64,000 bases of DNA from Sipunculus nudus. Lineage: Eukaryota > Annelida > Sipuncula > Golfingiida > Sipunculidae. This document shows positions 48,672-58,429 of this stretch, piece after piece. The notes under the pieces were generated by a model, which was not told the origin of the DNA, ran no database searches, and saw only the letters and a program-made list of their open reading frames with translations. Each line of letters starts with the position of its first letter. The first letter of the stretch is position 1. The stretch covers positions 47,878,714-47,942,713 of the forward strand of contig CM049320.1 in assembly GCA_026874595.1 (NCBI GenBank). The letters run 5' to 3'. The translations under genes and the position numbers were made by a program.

Positions 48672-49403
48672 CTTGGTTAAACAAATCATTGATGTTTTCA
48701 CGGGTTAGCCATCTTTGGAAGAATCTCAAATCCTGCATTTGCAGCTGAACGTACTGCTGACTGTTCCCGCCAGGGTTTCCGATGCGGAAAACATATCCTT
48801 GTCTTTGCTGAGAGCCGGTGGTTTTCACTGCATCTGACCCGGTACGCCGACCATTAATGTACATCATGGCCCCCGCCTGAGGACTCCACACCACAGCCAC
48901 GTGATTCCACGAATCAATCCGGAAGTTTTCTCTCCCACTGTTAATCGTCCAAGTCCTTGACCCAGTAAACAAGGAGGCAGACAGTCCTTGACCTTTGATC
49001 TGCTCCACAAGAACAGACTGGTCCGTCTGCTCGTCACCCTGGCTATTTAAAATAACCCTGGAGGCATCATTTTCTACCCGGAGCCAGAGGGTTACTGCAA
49101 ACCCGTTCTGACACAAGTCTAGCCTCCCGTAACAGGTGTTCCTGAACTCCGGGGAACTGATCCGTATCTCCTGGTTGACACCATTCGTCCTCCGGGCGGG
49201 GCCCATGGCCCAGGGAATGCCCCACACACTTAATGGCCTGTTTATAAACTGTACGTCTAGACAGAAATCGATGTCTTCGTACCATACATAAAATACCTTG
49301 AGGTACGAGAAATCACAGCTTCCTGGGTCTCTGGTAGAAAGAGGTACTACTGTTGAAGAGGAAGCTGCTGTAGCTGGACTTGTGGATGTCAATGTCGTGG
49401 AGT
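48672..49403 (-). CDS. LamG-domain membrane protein, exon with Ser/Thr linker and first LamG domain
   Basis: 732 nt, phase 1-1. The acceptor is 'tttcgctttag' (AG at 49405-49404) and the donor CCAAG|GTAAGC. It starts with a Ser/Thr-rich, probably glycosylated linker (STTLTSTSPATAASSSTVVP), then a spacer with two Cys (GSCDFSYLKVFY, DIDFCLDVQF), then the LamG domain: CYGRLDLCQNGFAVTLWLRV, WNHVAVVWSPQAGAMMYING and LQMQDLRFFQRWLTRENIND. It is longer than the other two LamG exons because of the linker. Sequence identity among the three domains is limited to the core motifs, so the triplication is old. Confidence 0.86.
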
Positions 49404-50529
49404 CTAAAGCGAAACATTTACCATTTCAAAATAGCTGACACCGAGCAACTACTCAGGATCAGGCAAGTTCAGTATTTTTAAACCATTAATGACAAAACAC
49501 GTTTTCGAACTTAAACCTACAGTGCCCGTGTATTCACGGGTAAAGAATGCTTAGTTTTTTACAACGCCTTCAGGATTTAACTTCGATCTTTCCTATGATC
49601 ACATCTAATCGAACGACACTGTAAACCGTCATGCCTAACAACCAAGCCCGTCCTGACGAAGTGGACATTAGTAGTAAGATTGAGAAGACAAATATCTCAT
49701 CAGAAAGAGATGCAAGTTCTAAATTAGAACTGGACTTGATGTCATAAATATCATTAAGGAAAAGCAGTGGACCCTGAGACCCTGCCGACGGGGTCTGCTA
49801 GCTTTGACGCCCTGTCACCAAGGACTACAAGAACTCTGCTGTTCCATTCCTTGCTGAATGGAACTCGTATCTCACATAAAAGAATTTACTGTTTAAAGGA
49901 AAAGTTCAATTTGTTAAGAAGAAAAATAAAAATTTAACATAAAGTAATGATGAATCGAAGTACTGACGTTCGAGCCCAGGATTTCACATACACATGGCTA
50001 ATCAGCTCACCTTTGAAATACGTGAGTGCTCGTGGGTCCGTCACCTTCACAGACACGATGCCACAGCTGTCGGTGCTCTGGACGGAACCTGTCACAAATT
50101 CACGAGTATCATCTTAAATTGTACATGTGGAAAGTTTTCAGTTTTTTCATGTGGAAAAATATTTAAGCAGCTGGCAAATGTATATTTTAGCCACTGACTT
50201 ATTTTATGGTACCCTTTTTACTTAATCACAGGGACGCTATAACATACATATAACAAACCAAGTAACATGAAAGTTGAGGTACCACAGCTCTAGATGGCAA
50301 CTGATGAATGGCCAAAGTTTGGATTTGTCGAGTCAAATCAAGTTTATCAGAAACTAATCGTATAATGTGGCCAAGTCTGAATAAACGCCAAAACCTTGGA
50401 CATAAAATGTAAACGAAATCCGTAAAAGATTCTAGTGCTGAAAAATTCTTGACCCTGATCTGGCAGAGCAGATCATTTACAAACATAATTAATTCTGTCA
50501 CAATAACGTTATTCAATGGATAAACCTAC
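49404..50529 (-). other. Intron of the membrane protein gene
   Basis: Bounded by the donor GATG|GTAGGT and the acceptor CTTTAG. Short open frames on both strands are unsupported; no repeats noted. Confidence 0.6.
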
Positions 50530-50701
50530 CATCCCCCATCAAAACGTAAAATCTGCCCCGCAGCAAAGCACGATCTCTCAGCACTACTGTCAAAATTCTG
50601 TCGCTGACCATGACGTCACTTCCTTTGGCGTCTGATCTCTGAACCTCAGTTCCGTCCTCACTGTATATCCGGATAGTTGAATCGAACATTGTCTTTCTAA
50701 T
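50530..50701 (-). CDS. LamG-domain membrane protein, exon with second half of SbsA-like Ig module
   Basis: 172 nt, starts in phase 0 after 'ctttcctgttcag' and ends in phase 1 at GATG|GTAGGT. It encodes IRKTMFDSTIRIYSEDGTEV, then SDVMVSDRILTVVLRDRALL, then RGRFYVLMGD. With the preceding exon (..DRIHVTFDKE) this gives the strand order 'I-x-V-T-F-D-K-x-I...S-T-I-x-I-Y-S-x-D-G-x-x-V...I-L-T-V-x-L-x-x-x-L-x-x-G-x-F-Y-V'. That resembles the SbsA/Big_5-type Ig-like domain found in bacterial and some invertebrate surface proteins. The domain name is my inference from this pattern; the splice model rests on clean sites and phase. Confidence 0.75.
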
Positions 50702-50989
50702 CTGAACAGGAAAGATGGACAATTTGAATTGAGTGAAACCGACCTGCATCTTAACATTTCCCATTCTTTAAATTTAATGAAATCAGTGACGGATGACTAT
50801 ATCTCGGATGTGAATTGATGATAATTACTTTTATTAAAATGAGAGAGAAATACATTCGCGTTGGCATTTGTATATTTCACTCGTGACCGTAATTAGTTCA
50901 TTCTCCAAAGTGTCCGCATGGGTACGTTGCTTCTGTGCCAGTCTGAATTACGTGGTGCACGTTCTATATGCAAATATGAGCTGGTTCGT

Positions 50990-51400
50990 GCAATGCTGTC
51001 GTTAGGTCGCCGAGGTTGACCTCAGCCCTTAACCTCCCTGTAAAGCTCGACATGAACCCCAAAACGCACCTCCCTGTCAAACGTGACCTCAGCCCCGCCG
51101 ATAACTTCCCTGTAAAACGCGACATGAACCCCATAATCGGATAACGCACCTCCCTGTCCAACATGACCTCAACCCCGCCAATAACATCTCTGTCAAACGT
51201 GACCTCAGCCCCGTTACTAACCTCCCTGTCAAACATGACCTCAACCCCTCAACAATCTTATCTGTCAAACGTGTCGTCAACCCCGCAACAACCCTACCTG
51301 TCAAACGTGACCTCAACCCCGCAACAACCCTACCTGTCAAACGTTCCCTCAACCCATGAACCACTCTGAAAAAAACGTTGAAAACCCCATAGATCACTGA
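50990..51400 (-). repeat. 36-bp intronic minisatellite derived from the adjacent splice donor
   Basis: About eleven copies of a unit whose minus-strand form is 'ggtcacgtttgacaggtagg' + 'gttgttgcggggttga', immediately downstream of the donor of exon 51475-51402. The end of that exon plus donor reads 'cacgtttgacaaggag|gtcagt', and the units keep 'cacgtttgacag-g.ag-gt', so the array looks like an expansion of the exon/intron boundary itself. Many units retain a usable-looking donor (AG|GTAGGG, GAG|GTTAGT). An in-frame TAG in the first units would stop translation of a long read-through exon. Confidence 0.85.
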
Positions 51401-51401
51401 C

Positions 51402-51475
51402 CTCCTTGTCAAACGTGACGTGGATCCGGTCGCCGTCAGAACCAACTGATACACCTGTAGGCTTTGGTGCCACAC
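51402..51475 (-). CDS. LamG-domain membrane protein, exon with first half of SbsA-like Ig module
   Basis: 74 nt, phase 1 in, phase 0 out. The acceptor is 'cttttattctcag' (AG at 51477-51476) and the donor AAGGAG|GTCAGT. It encodes VAPKPTGVSVGSDGDRIHVT and FDKE. It links VVGG of the previous exon to IRKTMFD of the next. Too short to be found by length; it is supported by phase on both sides, by good splice sites, and by the sense of the joined protein. See the adjoining minisatellite for possible alternative donors. Confidence 0.78.
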
Positions 51476-51864
51476 CTGAGAATAAAAGGTCTCCGATATT
51501 TAAAAAAGGGTAATTAGAAGATTTACTTCGATGAAGACCATACATTTTTCCTAATGAGCTTCTCGTAGTGACAAGCACTTCAAGTACTGCAAATACTTGA
51601 AAGATGGCGTATAATGGGGAAAATCCATTTTCACAAACTTATTGTTGATATATCTCTCAGTAAAATTTTTGGATCACTGTGTCTGAGCAATACACTTGTT
51701 TTTAGAATGTATTAAAAAGTCCGTCTATACGCCATATGACATATTTTGTCAGGGTGTTATTTTTCTCTGACAATTAGCAGCATATCATTATGTTATAAAT
51801 GCAATTTAAGATGCTCGAAATCAAATAGACTTCTTATGTTCAACAAATAAAAACGTAAGCTTAC

Positions 51865-51905
51865 CTCCTACGACCAGATTTATACATCGCTGGTCAGACG
51901 AAACA
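51865..51905 (-). CDS. LamG-domain membrane protein, 41-nt micro-exon
   Basis: Between 'atttttattattttcag' (AG at 51907-51906) and GGAG|GTAAGC. It enters with one base that completes a codon begun in exon 57410-57249 (AG+T = Ser) and reads VSSDQRCINLVVG, leaving G in phase 1. The joined string ..FCFTAVDNTS-VSSDQRCINLVVG closes an Ig-fold-like module with a second Cys. The two-base/one-base phase match on both sides makes this small exon convincing. Confidence 0.78.
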
Positions 51906-52895
51906 CTGAAAATAATAAAAATCTTCTTGAAAACATCTGTTAAACCCCACAGGTTCTAGAGAACGCACAACTTCCTGAAATATCCAAAGCTTCCAGAAAA
52001 CATCTGTTCAAACAGTATAGCTCACAACTTGCAAAGATCTGTCACAACATTGAGCTGAACTTGACAAGTTAATTAAGAAAATTGCACATAAGTATATAGG
52101 TGACACTGGTCCGGTTTAAGGTTTGCAAGGAGTGTTTGCCGGAACATGTCTGCGTATCAAGTCTGAACAGCCCATATTATGATTTATGCACTGATACGCC
52201 TCACACTGATGGCTCTATAGTCTTTCATTTTCAAATGTACTTAGTACAAAAAACTGCTTGGAAGTGTAACAAGAAAATAATAAAGTGAAACTTAAAATAC
52301 CATTCCACCCGAAGTTCAGCTGCTGGTGGGCACCTGTTACATAACATGGAAATCTGCATACCATTAAGAAGAAGACGAATAAATAACCTTTTGGTTAACA
52401 AAATATAGATTCAACAATTATAGTGCTATCTGTAGCTCACCTTCTACAAATCACATGATCAATATTCCGTTAAGCAAAACAAAGACGTCATTGCATTATG
52501 CAATAAGTGGTATTTTAAGTTTCATATAGTGCTACCATTTTGAAAATAATTAATTTTTCTTTGTAATCGTTTAATTCTACCCACTCCGAATAGAATTACT
52601 AGAATCCAGCCTATAGGTCTCAGTTACTACTAAGTCTTTGTCGTAGAACTCCGTGAATAGGTGTGAGTGAGGAGTCCTGCTTCTTCTTTCTTGAAACTTT
52701 AAAGAAAATGGGAAGGAACGTGGTGTCTGGTACAAGAAGGTGCACCTCTTGGCATCCTGGATGGTATTGGCCTAGGGTGTCAAACCCTGGGACCTGGAAC
52801 ACGGCAATTTATCATGTCACCCAGAACGTGGTCCATTGCCGTAGGATACCGCAGGAATACGTAGCTGTAAGGGGTGACCTTGCCGTGGCAATGTC
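51906..52895 (-). other. Intron, start of the 91-bp array region
   Basis: AT-rich to about 52600, then a degenerate lead-in to the 91-bp array ('ccgtaggataccgcaggaat', 'ggtgaacgttggtaacagga'). The 60-78-codon frames here are not supported. Confidence 0.5.
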
Positions 52896-55800
52896 GTAGG
52901 TGAACGTTGGTAACAGGAGCAGTACCGTAGTGAGAAACTACCTACTTTCTTCTGCGGAAAGCCAGGTTAATTGGTCGGAGAACGTGGTTATAACCGTGAC
53001 AAAGCCGTAGCAGTACCGTAGTGAGAGCCTACCTACTTTCTTTTGCGGAAAGCCAGGTTATTTGGTCGGAGAACGTGGTTATAACCGTGACGACGCCGTA
53101 GCAGTACCGTAGTGAGAGCCTACCTACTTTCTTCTGCGGAAAGCCAGGTTATTTGGTCGGAGAACGTGGTTATAACCGTGACAACGCCGTAGCAGTACCG
53201 TAGTGAGAGCCTACCCACATTCTTCTGCGGAAAGCCAGGTTATTTGGTCGGAGAACGTTGTTATAACCGTGACAACGCCGTAGCAGTACCGTAGTGAGAG
53301 CCTACCTACTTTCTTCTGCGGAAAGCCAGGTTATTTGGACGGAGAACGTGGTTATAACCGTGACAACGCCGTAGCAGTACCGTAGTGAGAGCCTACCTAC
53401 TTTCTTCTGCGGAAAGCCAGGTTATTTGGTCGGAGAACGTGGTTATAACCGTGACAACGCCGTAGCAGTACCGTAGTGAGAGCCTATCTACTTTCTTCTG
53501 CGGAAAGCCAGGTTATTTGGTCGGAGAACGTGGTTATAACCGTGACAACGCCGTAGCAGTACCGTAGTGAGAGCCTACCTACTCTCTTCTGCGGAAAGCC
53601 AGGTTATTTGGACGGAGAACGTGGTTATAACCGTGACAACGCCGTAGCAGTACCGTAGTGAGAGCCTACCTACTCTCTTCTGCGGAAAGCCAGGTTATTT
53701 GGACGGAGAACGTGGTTATAACCGTGACAACGCCGTAGCAGTACCGTAGTGAGAGCCTACCCACTCTCTTCTGCGGAAAGCCAGGTTATTTGGACGGAGA
53801 ACGTGGTTATAACCGTGACGACGCCGTAGCAGTACCGTAGTGAGAGCCTACCCACTCTCTTCTGCGGAAAGCCAGGTTATTTGGTCGGAGAACGTGGTTA
53901 TAACCGTGACGACGCCGTAGCAGTACCGTAGTGAGAGCCTACCTACTCTCTTCTGCGGAAAGCCAGGTTATTTGGACGGAGAACGTGGTTATAACCGTGA
54001 CAACGCCGTAGCAGTACCGTAGTGAGAGCCTACCTACTTTCTTCTGCGGAAAGCCAGGTTATTTGGTCGGAGAACGTGGTTATAACCGTGACAACGCCGT
54101 AGCAGTACCGTAGTGAGAGCCTACCTACTCTCTTCTGCGGAAAGCCAGGTTATTTGGACGGAGAACGTGGTTATAACCGTGACGACGCCGTAGCAGTACC
54201 GTAGTGAGAGCCTACCTACTCTCTTCTGCGGAAAGCCAGGTTATTTGGACGGAGAACGTGGTTATAACCGTGACGACGCCGTAGCAGTACCGTAGTGAGA
54301 GCCTACCTACTCTCTTCTGCGGAAAGCCAGGTTATTTGGACGGAGAACTTGGTTATATCCGTGACAACGCCGTAGCAGTACCGTAGTGAGAGCCTACCTA
54401 CTCTCTTCTGCGGAAAGCCAGGTTATTTGGACGGACAACGTGGTTATAACCGTGACGACGCCGTAGCAGTACCGTAGTGAGAGCCTACCCACTCTCTTCT
54501 GTGGAAAGCCCGGTTATTTGGTCGGAGAACGTGGTTATAACCGTGACGACGCCGTAGCAGTACCGTAGTGAGAGCCTACCTACTTTCTTCTGCGGAAAGC
54601 CAGGTTATTTGGTCGGAGAACGTGGTTATAACCGTGACGACGCCGTAGCAGTACCGTAGTGAGAGCCTACCTACTTTTTTCTGCGGAAAGCCAGGTTATT
54701 TGGTCGGAGAACGTGGTTATAACCGTGACAACGCCGTAGCAGTACCGCAGTGAGAGCCTACCTACTTTCTTCTGCGGAAAGCCAGGTTATTTGGTCGGAG
54801 AACGTGGTTATAACCGTGACAACGCCGTAGCAGTACCGCAGTGAGAGCCTACCTACTCTCTTCTGTGGAAAGCCAGGTTATTTGGACGGAGAACGTGGTT
54901 ATAACCGTGACAACGCCGTAGCAGTACCGTAGTGAGAGCCTACCCACTCTCTTCTGCGGAAAGCCAGGTTATTTGGTCGGAGAACGTGGTTTTTACCGTG
55001 ACGACGCCGTAGCAGTACCGTAGTGAGAGCCTACCCACTCTCTTCTGCGGAAAGCCAGGTTATTTGGTCGGAGAACGTGGTTATAACCGTGACGACGCCG
55101 TAGCAGTACCGTAGTGAGAGCCTACCTACTCTCTTCTGCGGAAAGCCAGGTTATTTCGACGGAGAACGTGGTTATAACCGTGACAACGCCGTAGCAGTAC
55201 CGTAGTGAGAGCCAACCCACTTTCTTCTGCGGAAAGCCAGGTTATTTGGTCGGAGAACGTGTTTATAACCGTGACGACGCCGTAGCAGTACCGTAGTGAG
55301 AGCCTACCTACTTTCTTCTGCGGAAAGCCAGGTTATTTGGTCGGAGAACGTGGTTATAACCGTGACGACGCCGTAGCAGTACCGTAGTGAGAGCCTACCT
55401 ACTTTCTTCTGCGGAAAGCCAGGTTATTTGGTCGGAGAACGTGGTTATAACCGTGACGACGCCGTAGCAGTACCGTAGTGAGAGCCTACCCACTTTCTTC
55501 TGCGGAAAGCCAGGTTATTTGGTCGGAGAACGTGGTTATAACCGTGACGACGCCGTAGCAGTACCGTAGTGAGAGCCTACCTACTTTCTTCTGCGGAAAG
55601 CCAGGTTATTTGGTCGGAGAACGTGGTTATAACCGTGACAACGCCGTAGCAGTACCGTAGTGAGAGCCTACCCACTTTCTTCTGCGGAAAGCCAGGTTAT
55701 TTGGTCGGAGAACGTGGTTATAACCGTGACGACGCCGTAGCAGTACCGTAGTGAGAGCCTACCCACTTTCTTCTGCGGAAAGCCAGGTTATTTGGTCGGA

Positions 55801-56755
55801 GAACGTGGTTATAACCGTGACAACGCCGTAACAGTATCGTAGTGAGAGCCTACCTACTTTCTTCTGCGGAAAGCCAGGTTATTTGGTCGGAGAACGTGGT
55901 TATAACCGTGACAACGCCGTAGCAGTACCGTAGTGAGAGCCTACCCACTTTCTTCTGCGGAAAGCCAGGTTATTTTGTCGGAGAACGTGGTTATAACCCT
56001 GACAACACCGTAGCAGTACCGCAGTGAGAGCCTACCTACTTTCTTCTGCGGAAAGCCAGGTTATTTGGTCGGAGAACGTGGTTATAACCGTGACAACGCC
56101 GTAGCAGTACCGCAGTGAGAGCCTACCTACTCTCTTCTGTGGAAAGCCAGGTTATTTGGACGGAGAACGTGGTTATAACCGTGACAACGCCGTAGCAGTA
56201 CCGTAGTGAGAGCCCACCTACTCTCTTCTGCGGAAAGCCAGGTTATTTGGACGGAGAACGTGGTTATAACCGTGACGACGCCGTAGCAGTACCGTAGTGA
56301 GAGCCTACCCACTCTCTTCTGCGGAAAGCCAGGTTATTTGGTCGGAGAACGTGGTTATTACCGTGACGACGCCGTAGCAGTACCGTAGTGAGAGCCTACC
56401 TACTCTCTTCTGCGGAAAGCCAGGTTATTTGGTCGGAGAACGTGGTTATAACCGTGACAACGCCGTAGCAGTACCGTAGTGAGAGCCTACCCACTTTCTT
56501 CTGCGGAAAGCCAGGTTATTTGGTCGGAGAACGTGGTTATAACCGTGACGACGCCGTAGCAGTACCGTAGTGAGAGCCTACCCACTTTCTTCTGCGGAAA
56601 GCCAGGTTATTTGGTCGGAGAACGTGGTTATAACCGTGACAACGCCGTAACAGTATCGTAGTGAGAGCCTACCTACTTTCTTCTGCGGAAAGCCAGGTTA
56701 TTTGGTCGGAGAACGTGGTTATAACCGTGACAACGCCGTAGCAGTACCGTAGATG
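52896..56755. repeat. 91-bp satellite, about 42 copies, in an intron
   Basis: The unit starts 'agcagtaccgtagtgagagc' and continues 'ctacctactttcttctgcgg', 'aaagccaggttatttggtcg' and 'gagaacgtggttataaccgt'. Starts at 53009, 53100 and 53191 give exactly 91 bp. Copies are 95% or more alike by eye and differ at a few recurrent sites (ctacctactttc/ctacccactctc, ggtcgg/ggacgg, gacaacg/gacgacg, accgtag/accgcag). Rare variants recur at whole-unit distances: accgcag at 54738 and 56012 (14 x 91) and aacagtatcg at 55830 and 56649 (9 x 91). Each unit has the palindrome GGTTATAACC. It lies between exons 57249 and 51905 of the minus-strand gene. Confidence 0.97.
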
Positions 56756-57248
56756 AACGTGAAATGCGCGGGGAGAACGTGCCGCGAATTTCATTACGTT
56801 CCCGATAACACAGAGTAGGACCTAGCTACTGGCTTGTCGTTGCCCCACCGTGAGACGCTATAGAAAGACGTGGTGATTGAAATCTATAGGCTTTATCTTT
56901 CCCCCTTCATATAGAAGCAATAATGTTTATATAATCTGGGTTAAGTACGAAAAAGTAGAAAAGACCACTTTGATATACATTAGAGTCAGCGTGAGGGGCG
57001 CCCCCTGCAGTTTACACTAGCCTATACCAGTCACGGCTCACAGCCCGAGCTATTTCATAGAAATTTGGTGGGAGAAACAGCATTACGTATACAAACACCT
57101 CAAATTGTCAAAATTTGTTGTTTTTTGGTCAGTTTAGGTTAAATCTCGTCTATATAACCACTTCACGCTTCTTTGAATATTTGATTCACAATGAAAACTT
57201 AATTTCCAAAAATAAAAAAAAATAAAATCCTTTCCTGGCATGGAGTAC
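56756..57248 (-). other. Intron start beside the 91-bp array
   Basis: From the end of the array to the donor of exon 57410-57249. No gene or shared repeat seen. Confidence 0.5.
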
Positions 57249-57410
57249 CTTGTATTGTCAACAGCGGTAAAACAAAATATCTTTTGTCCAAGTTGTTCCC
57301 TGGTCGGTGTCCACGTGATGACCACTGAGTAGTCACGTGGGTCAGTGCCGTACCTCTGGAGCGGTGACTTCGACATACCAGGTATGGAAACTGTGTTGAT
57401 TTCAGATATC
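57249..57410 (-). CDS. LamG-domain membrane protein, exon in N-terminal Ig-fold-like module
   Basis: 162 nt. The acceptor is 'gtcgttttgtttag' (AG at 57412-57411) and the donor ACAAG|GTACTC. It encodes ISEINTVSIPGMSKSPLQRY, then GTDPRDYSVVITWTPTREQL and GQKIFCFTAVDNT. The pattern 'P-x-G-x-x-K-S...W-T-P-x...G-x-x-x-F-C-F-x-A-x-D' is that of a repeated extracellular beta-sandwich module in invertebrate surface proteins; I do not know an established domain name for it. It ends with two bases (AG) that the micro-exon completes. The open frame continues past the donor into intron and should not be used. Confidence 0.8.
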
Positions 57411-57853
57411 CTAAACAAAACGACAAATGTTCATTCTGAAAACCTTGTAGATTTATATAACAAATTTTACATGCATGCTTAAAAAGAGGAATCAGTATTT
57501 TTTAGTAAGTGAAAGTGTGTATTGAAAGCCAGCACTAAACATCCTAATTGGTAGATATAAAATAAAAATGAAATACAGTTTGTCTGGAGCCTCAGATCGT
57601 AAAGTTTTCATATTAACGCAGTAAGTATGTTTATATTACTTGATATTTAGCCTTGCACTGATTTGACATGAATCACAGTTAGGACCATGTTACACATAGT
57701 GCTCATGGTATTTAAAAACGGAACATAGACACACACAAACACTTCTCCTGTCAATAAAAATAGTATTACTGGGATAAAACACACCCGTGTTTTCTTAAGT
57801 ATACATATTAGAACACCGTTTAGTGTTTGACAACAAAATAAAAAGGTGTGTAC
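57411..57853 (-). other. Intron of the membrane protein gene
   Basis: Between the donor CACCAG|GTACAC and the acceptor TTTAG. AT-rich; nothing recognised. Confidence 0.6.
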
Positions 57854-57993
57854 CTGGTGAACAGATCCCTTGTCCTTGCCACGATGTCAAGCCGGAAAGG
57901 TTCCCCGACTGCCAGGCCGTAACACAGGTCAGTGGGCGGGCTAGGGGCGATGAACGTGGGCTTAGAACTACATGATATGTTGGCGTCATAAAC
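57854..57993 (-). CDS. LamG-domain membrane protein, first visible exon
   Basis: 140 nt, phase 0 in, two bases out. The acceptor is 'tctctaccactag' (AG at 57995-57994) and the donor CACCAG|GTACAC. It encodes VYDANISCSSKPTFIAPSPP, then TDLCYGLAVGEPFRLDIVAR and TRDLF. The next exon supplies the base that completes AGG. It is the first half of the Ig-fold-like module (Cys...P-P...V-G-x-P-F), with the second half on exons 57410 and 51905. A longer frame at 57989-57795 in another reading frame is spurious. Upstream exons, including the signal peptide, must lie beyond the 26-bp array, outside the window, unless one is hidden at 57996-58390. Confidence 0.75.
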
Positions 57994-58390
57994 CTAGTGG
58001 TAGAGATTACAGAGATGACAACAGGAATAAATTACATCACATATTGTTTCAAATGGTGTGTGTAACTACACTTCAAATCGAACTTTCGTATCTGGTAAAA
58101 TCACATGATTAATTTTACTCAGGAGTTCTTGATTGGTCGACAACAGATATCGCTGCAAAATCACCCACCTGTGATCAGCAGATTTATTAAGGCGCTGTCA
58201 CATGCGACCTACGATATTAGTCGTATTAATTAAGCCTTCAGGGACTGCAGCTATAAATCTTGCGCTAGTTTGAAAGTGATGGATTTGAATGTTGTATAAT
58301 AGCTTAATGGATAATTGTATAATAGTACGACTGTCGTGGGGAAACAGATCAAACTGTCGAAGTCAAACCGCTCGATGTTCCAACGTAGGA
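57994..58390 (-). other. Upstream intron, nothing recognised
   Basis: Single-copy sequence between the first visible exon and the 26-bp array. I looked for a further in-phase exon and did not find a convincing one. Confidence 0.45.
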
Positions 58391-58429
58391 CTAACTCACC
58401 CCAGTCACACAAAGGACCTACGATGGTGG

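Noticed and set aside
51089-51475. 128-codon minus-strand frame with RLTGRVVAGLRS repeats
   Set aside because: A frame through the 36-bp donor-derived minisatellite, out of frame with the real exon 51475-51402.
52663-52899. 78-codon frame rich in Trp/Arg just before the 91-bp array
   Set aside because: It lies inside an intron on the opposite strand to the gene and runs into the array's degenerate first unit.
52896-56755. CRISPR-like regular array
   Set aside because: The whole 91-bp unit is repeated without variable spacers, there is no cas gene, and the sequence is clearly from an animal.
57795-57989. 64-codon minus-strand frame starting MTPTYHVV
   Set aside because: It overlaps the first visible exon of the membrane protein in another reading frame. 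The phase-consistent frame (VYDANISCSS...) fits its neighbours; this one does not.
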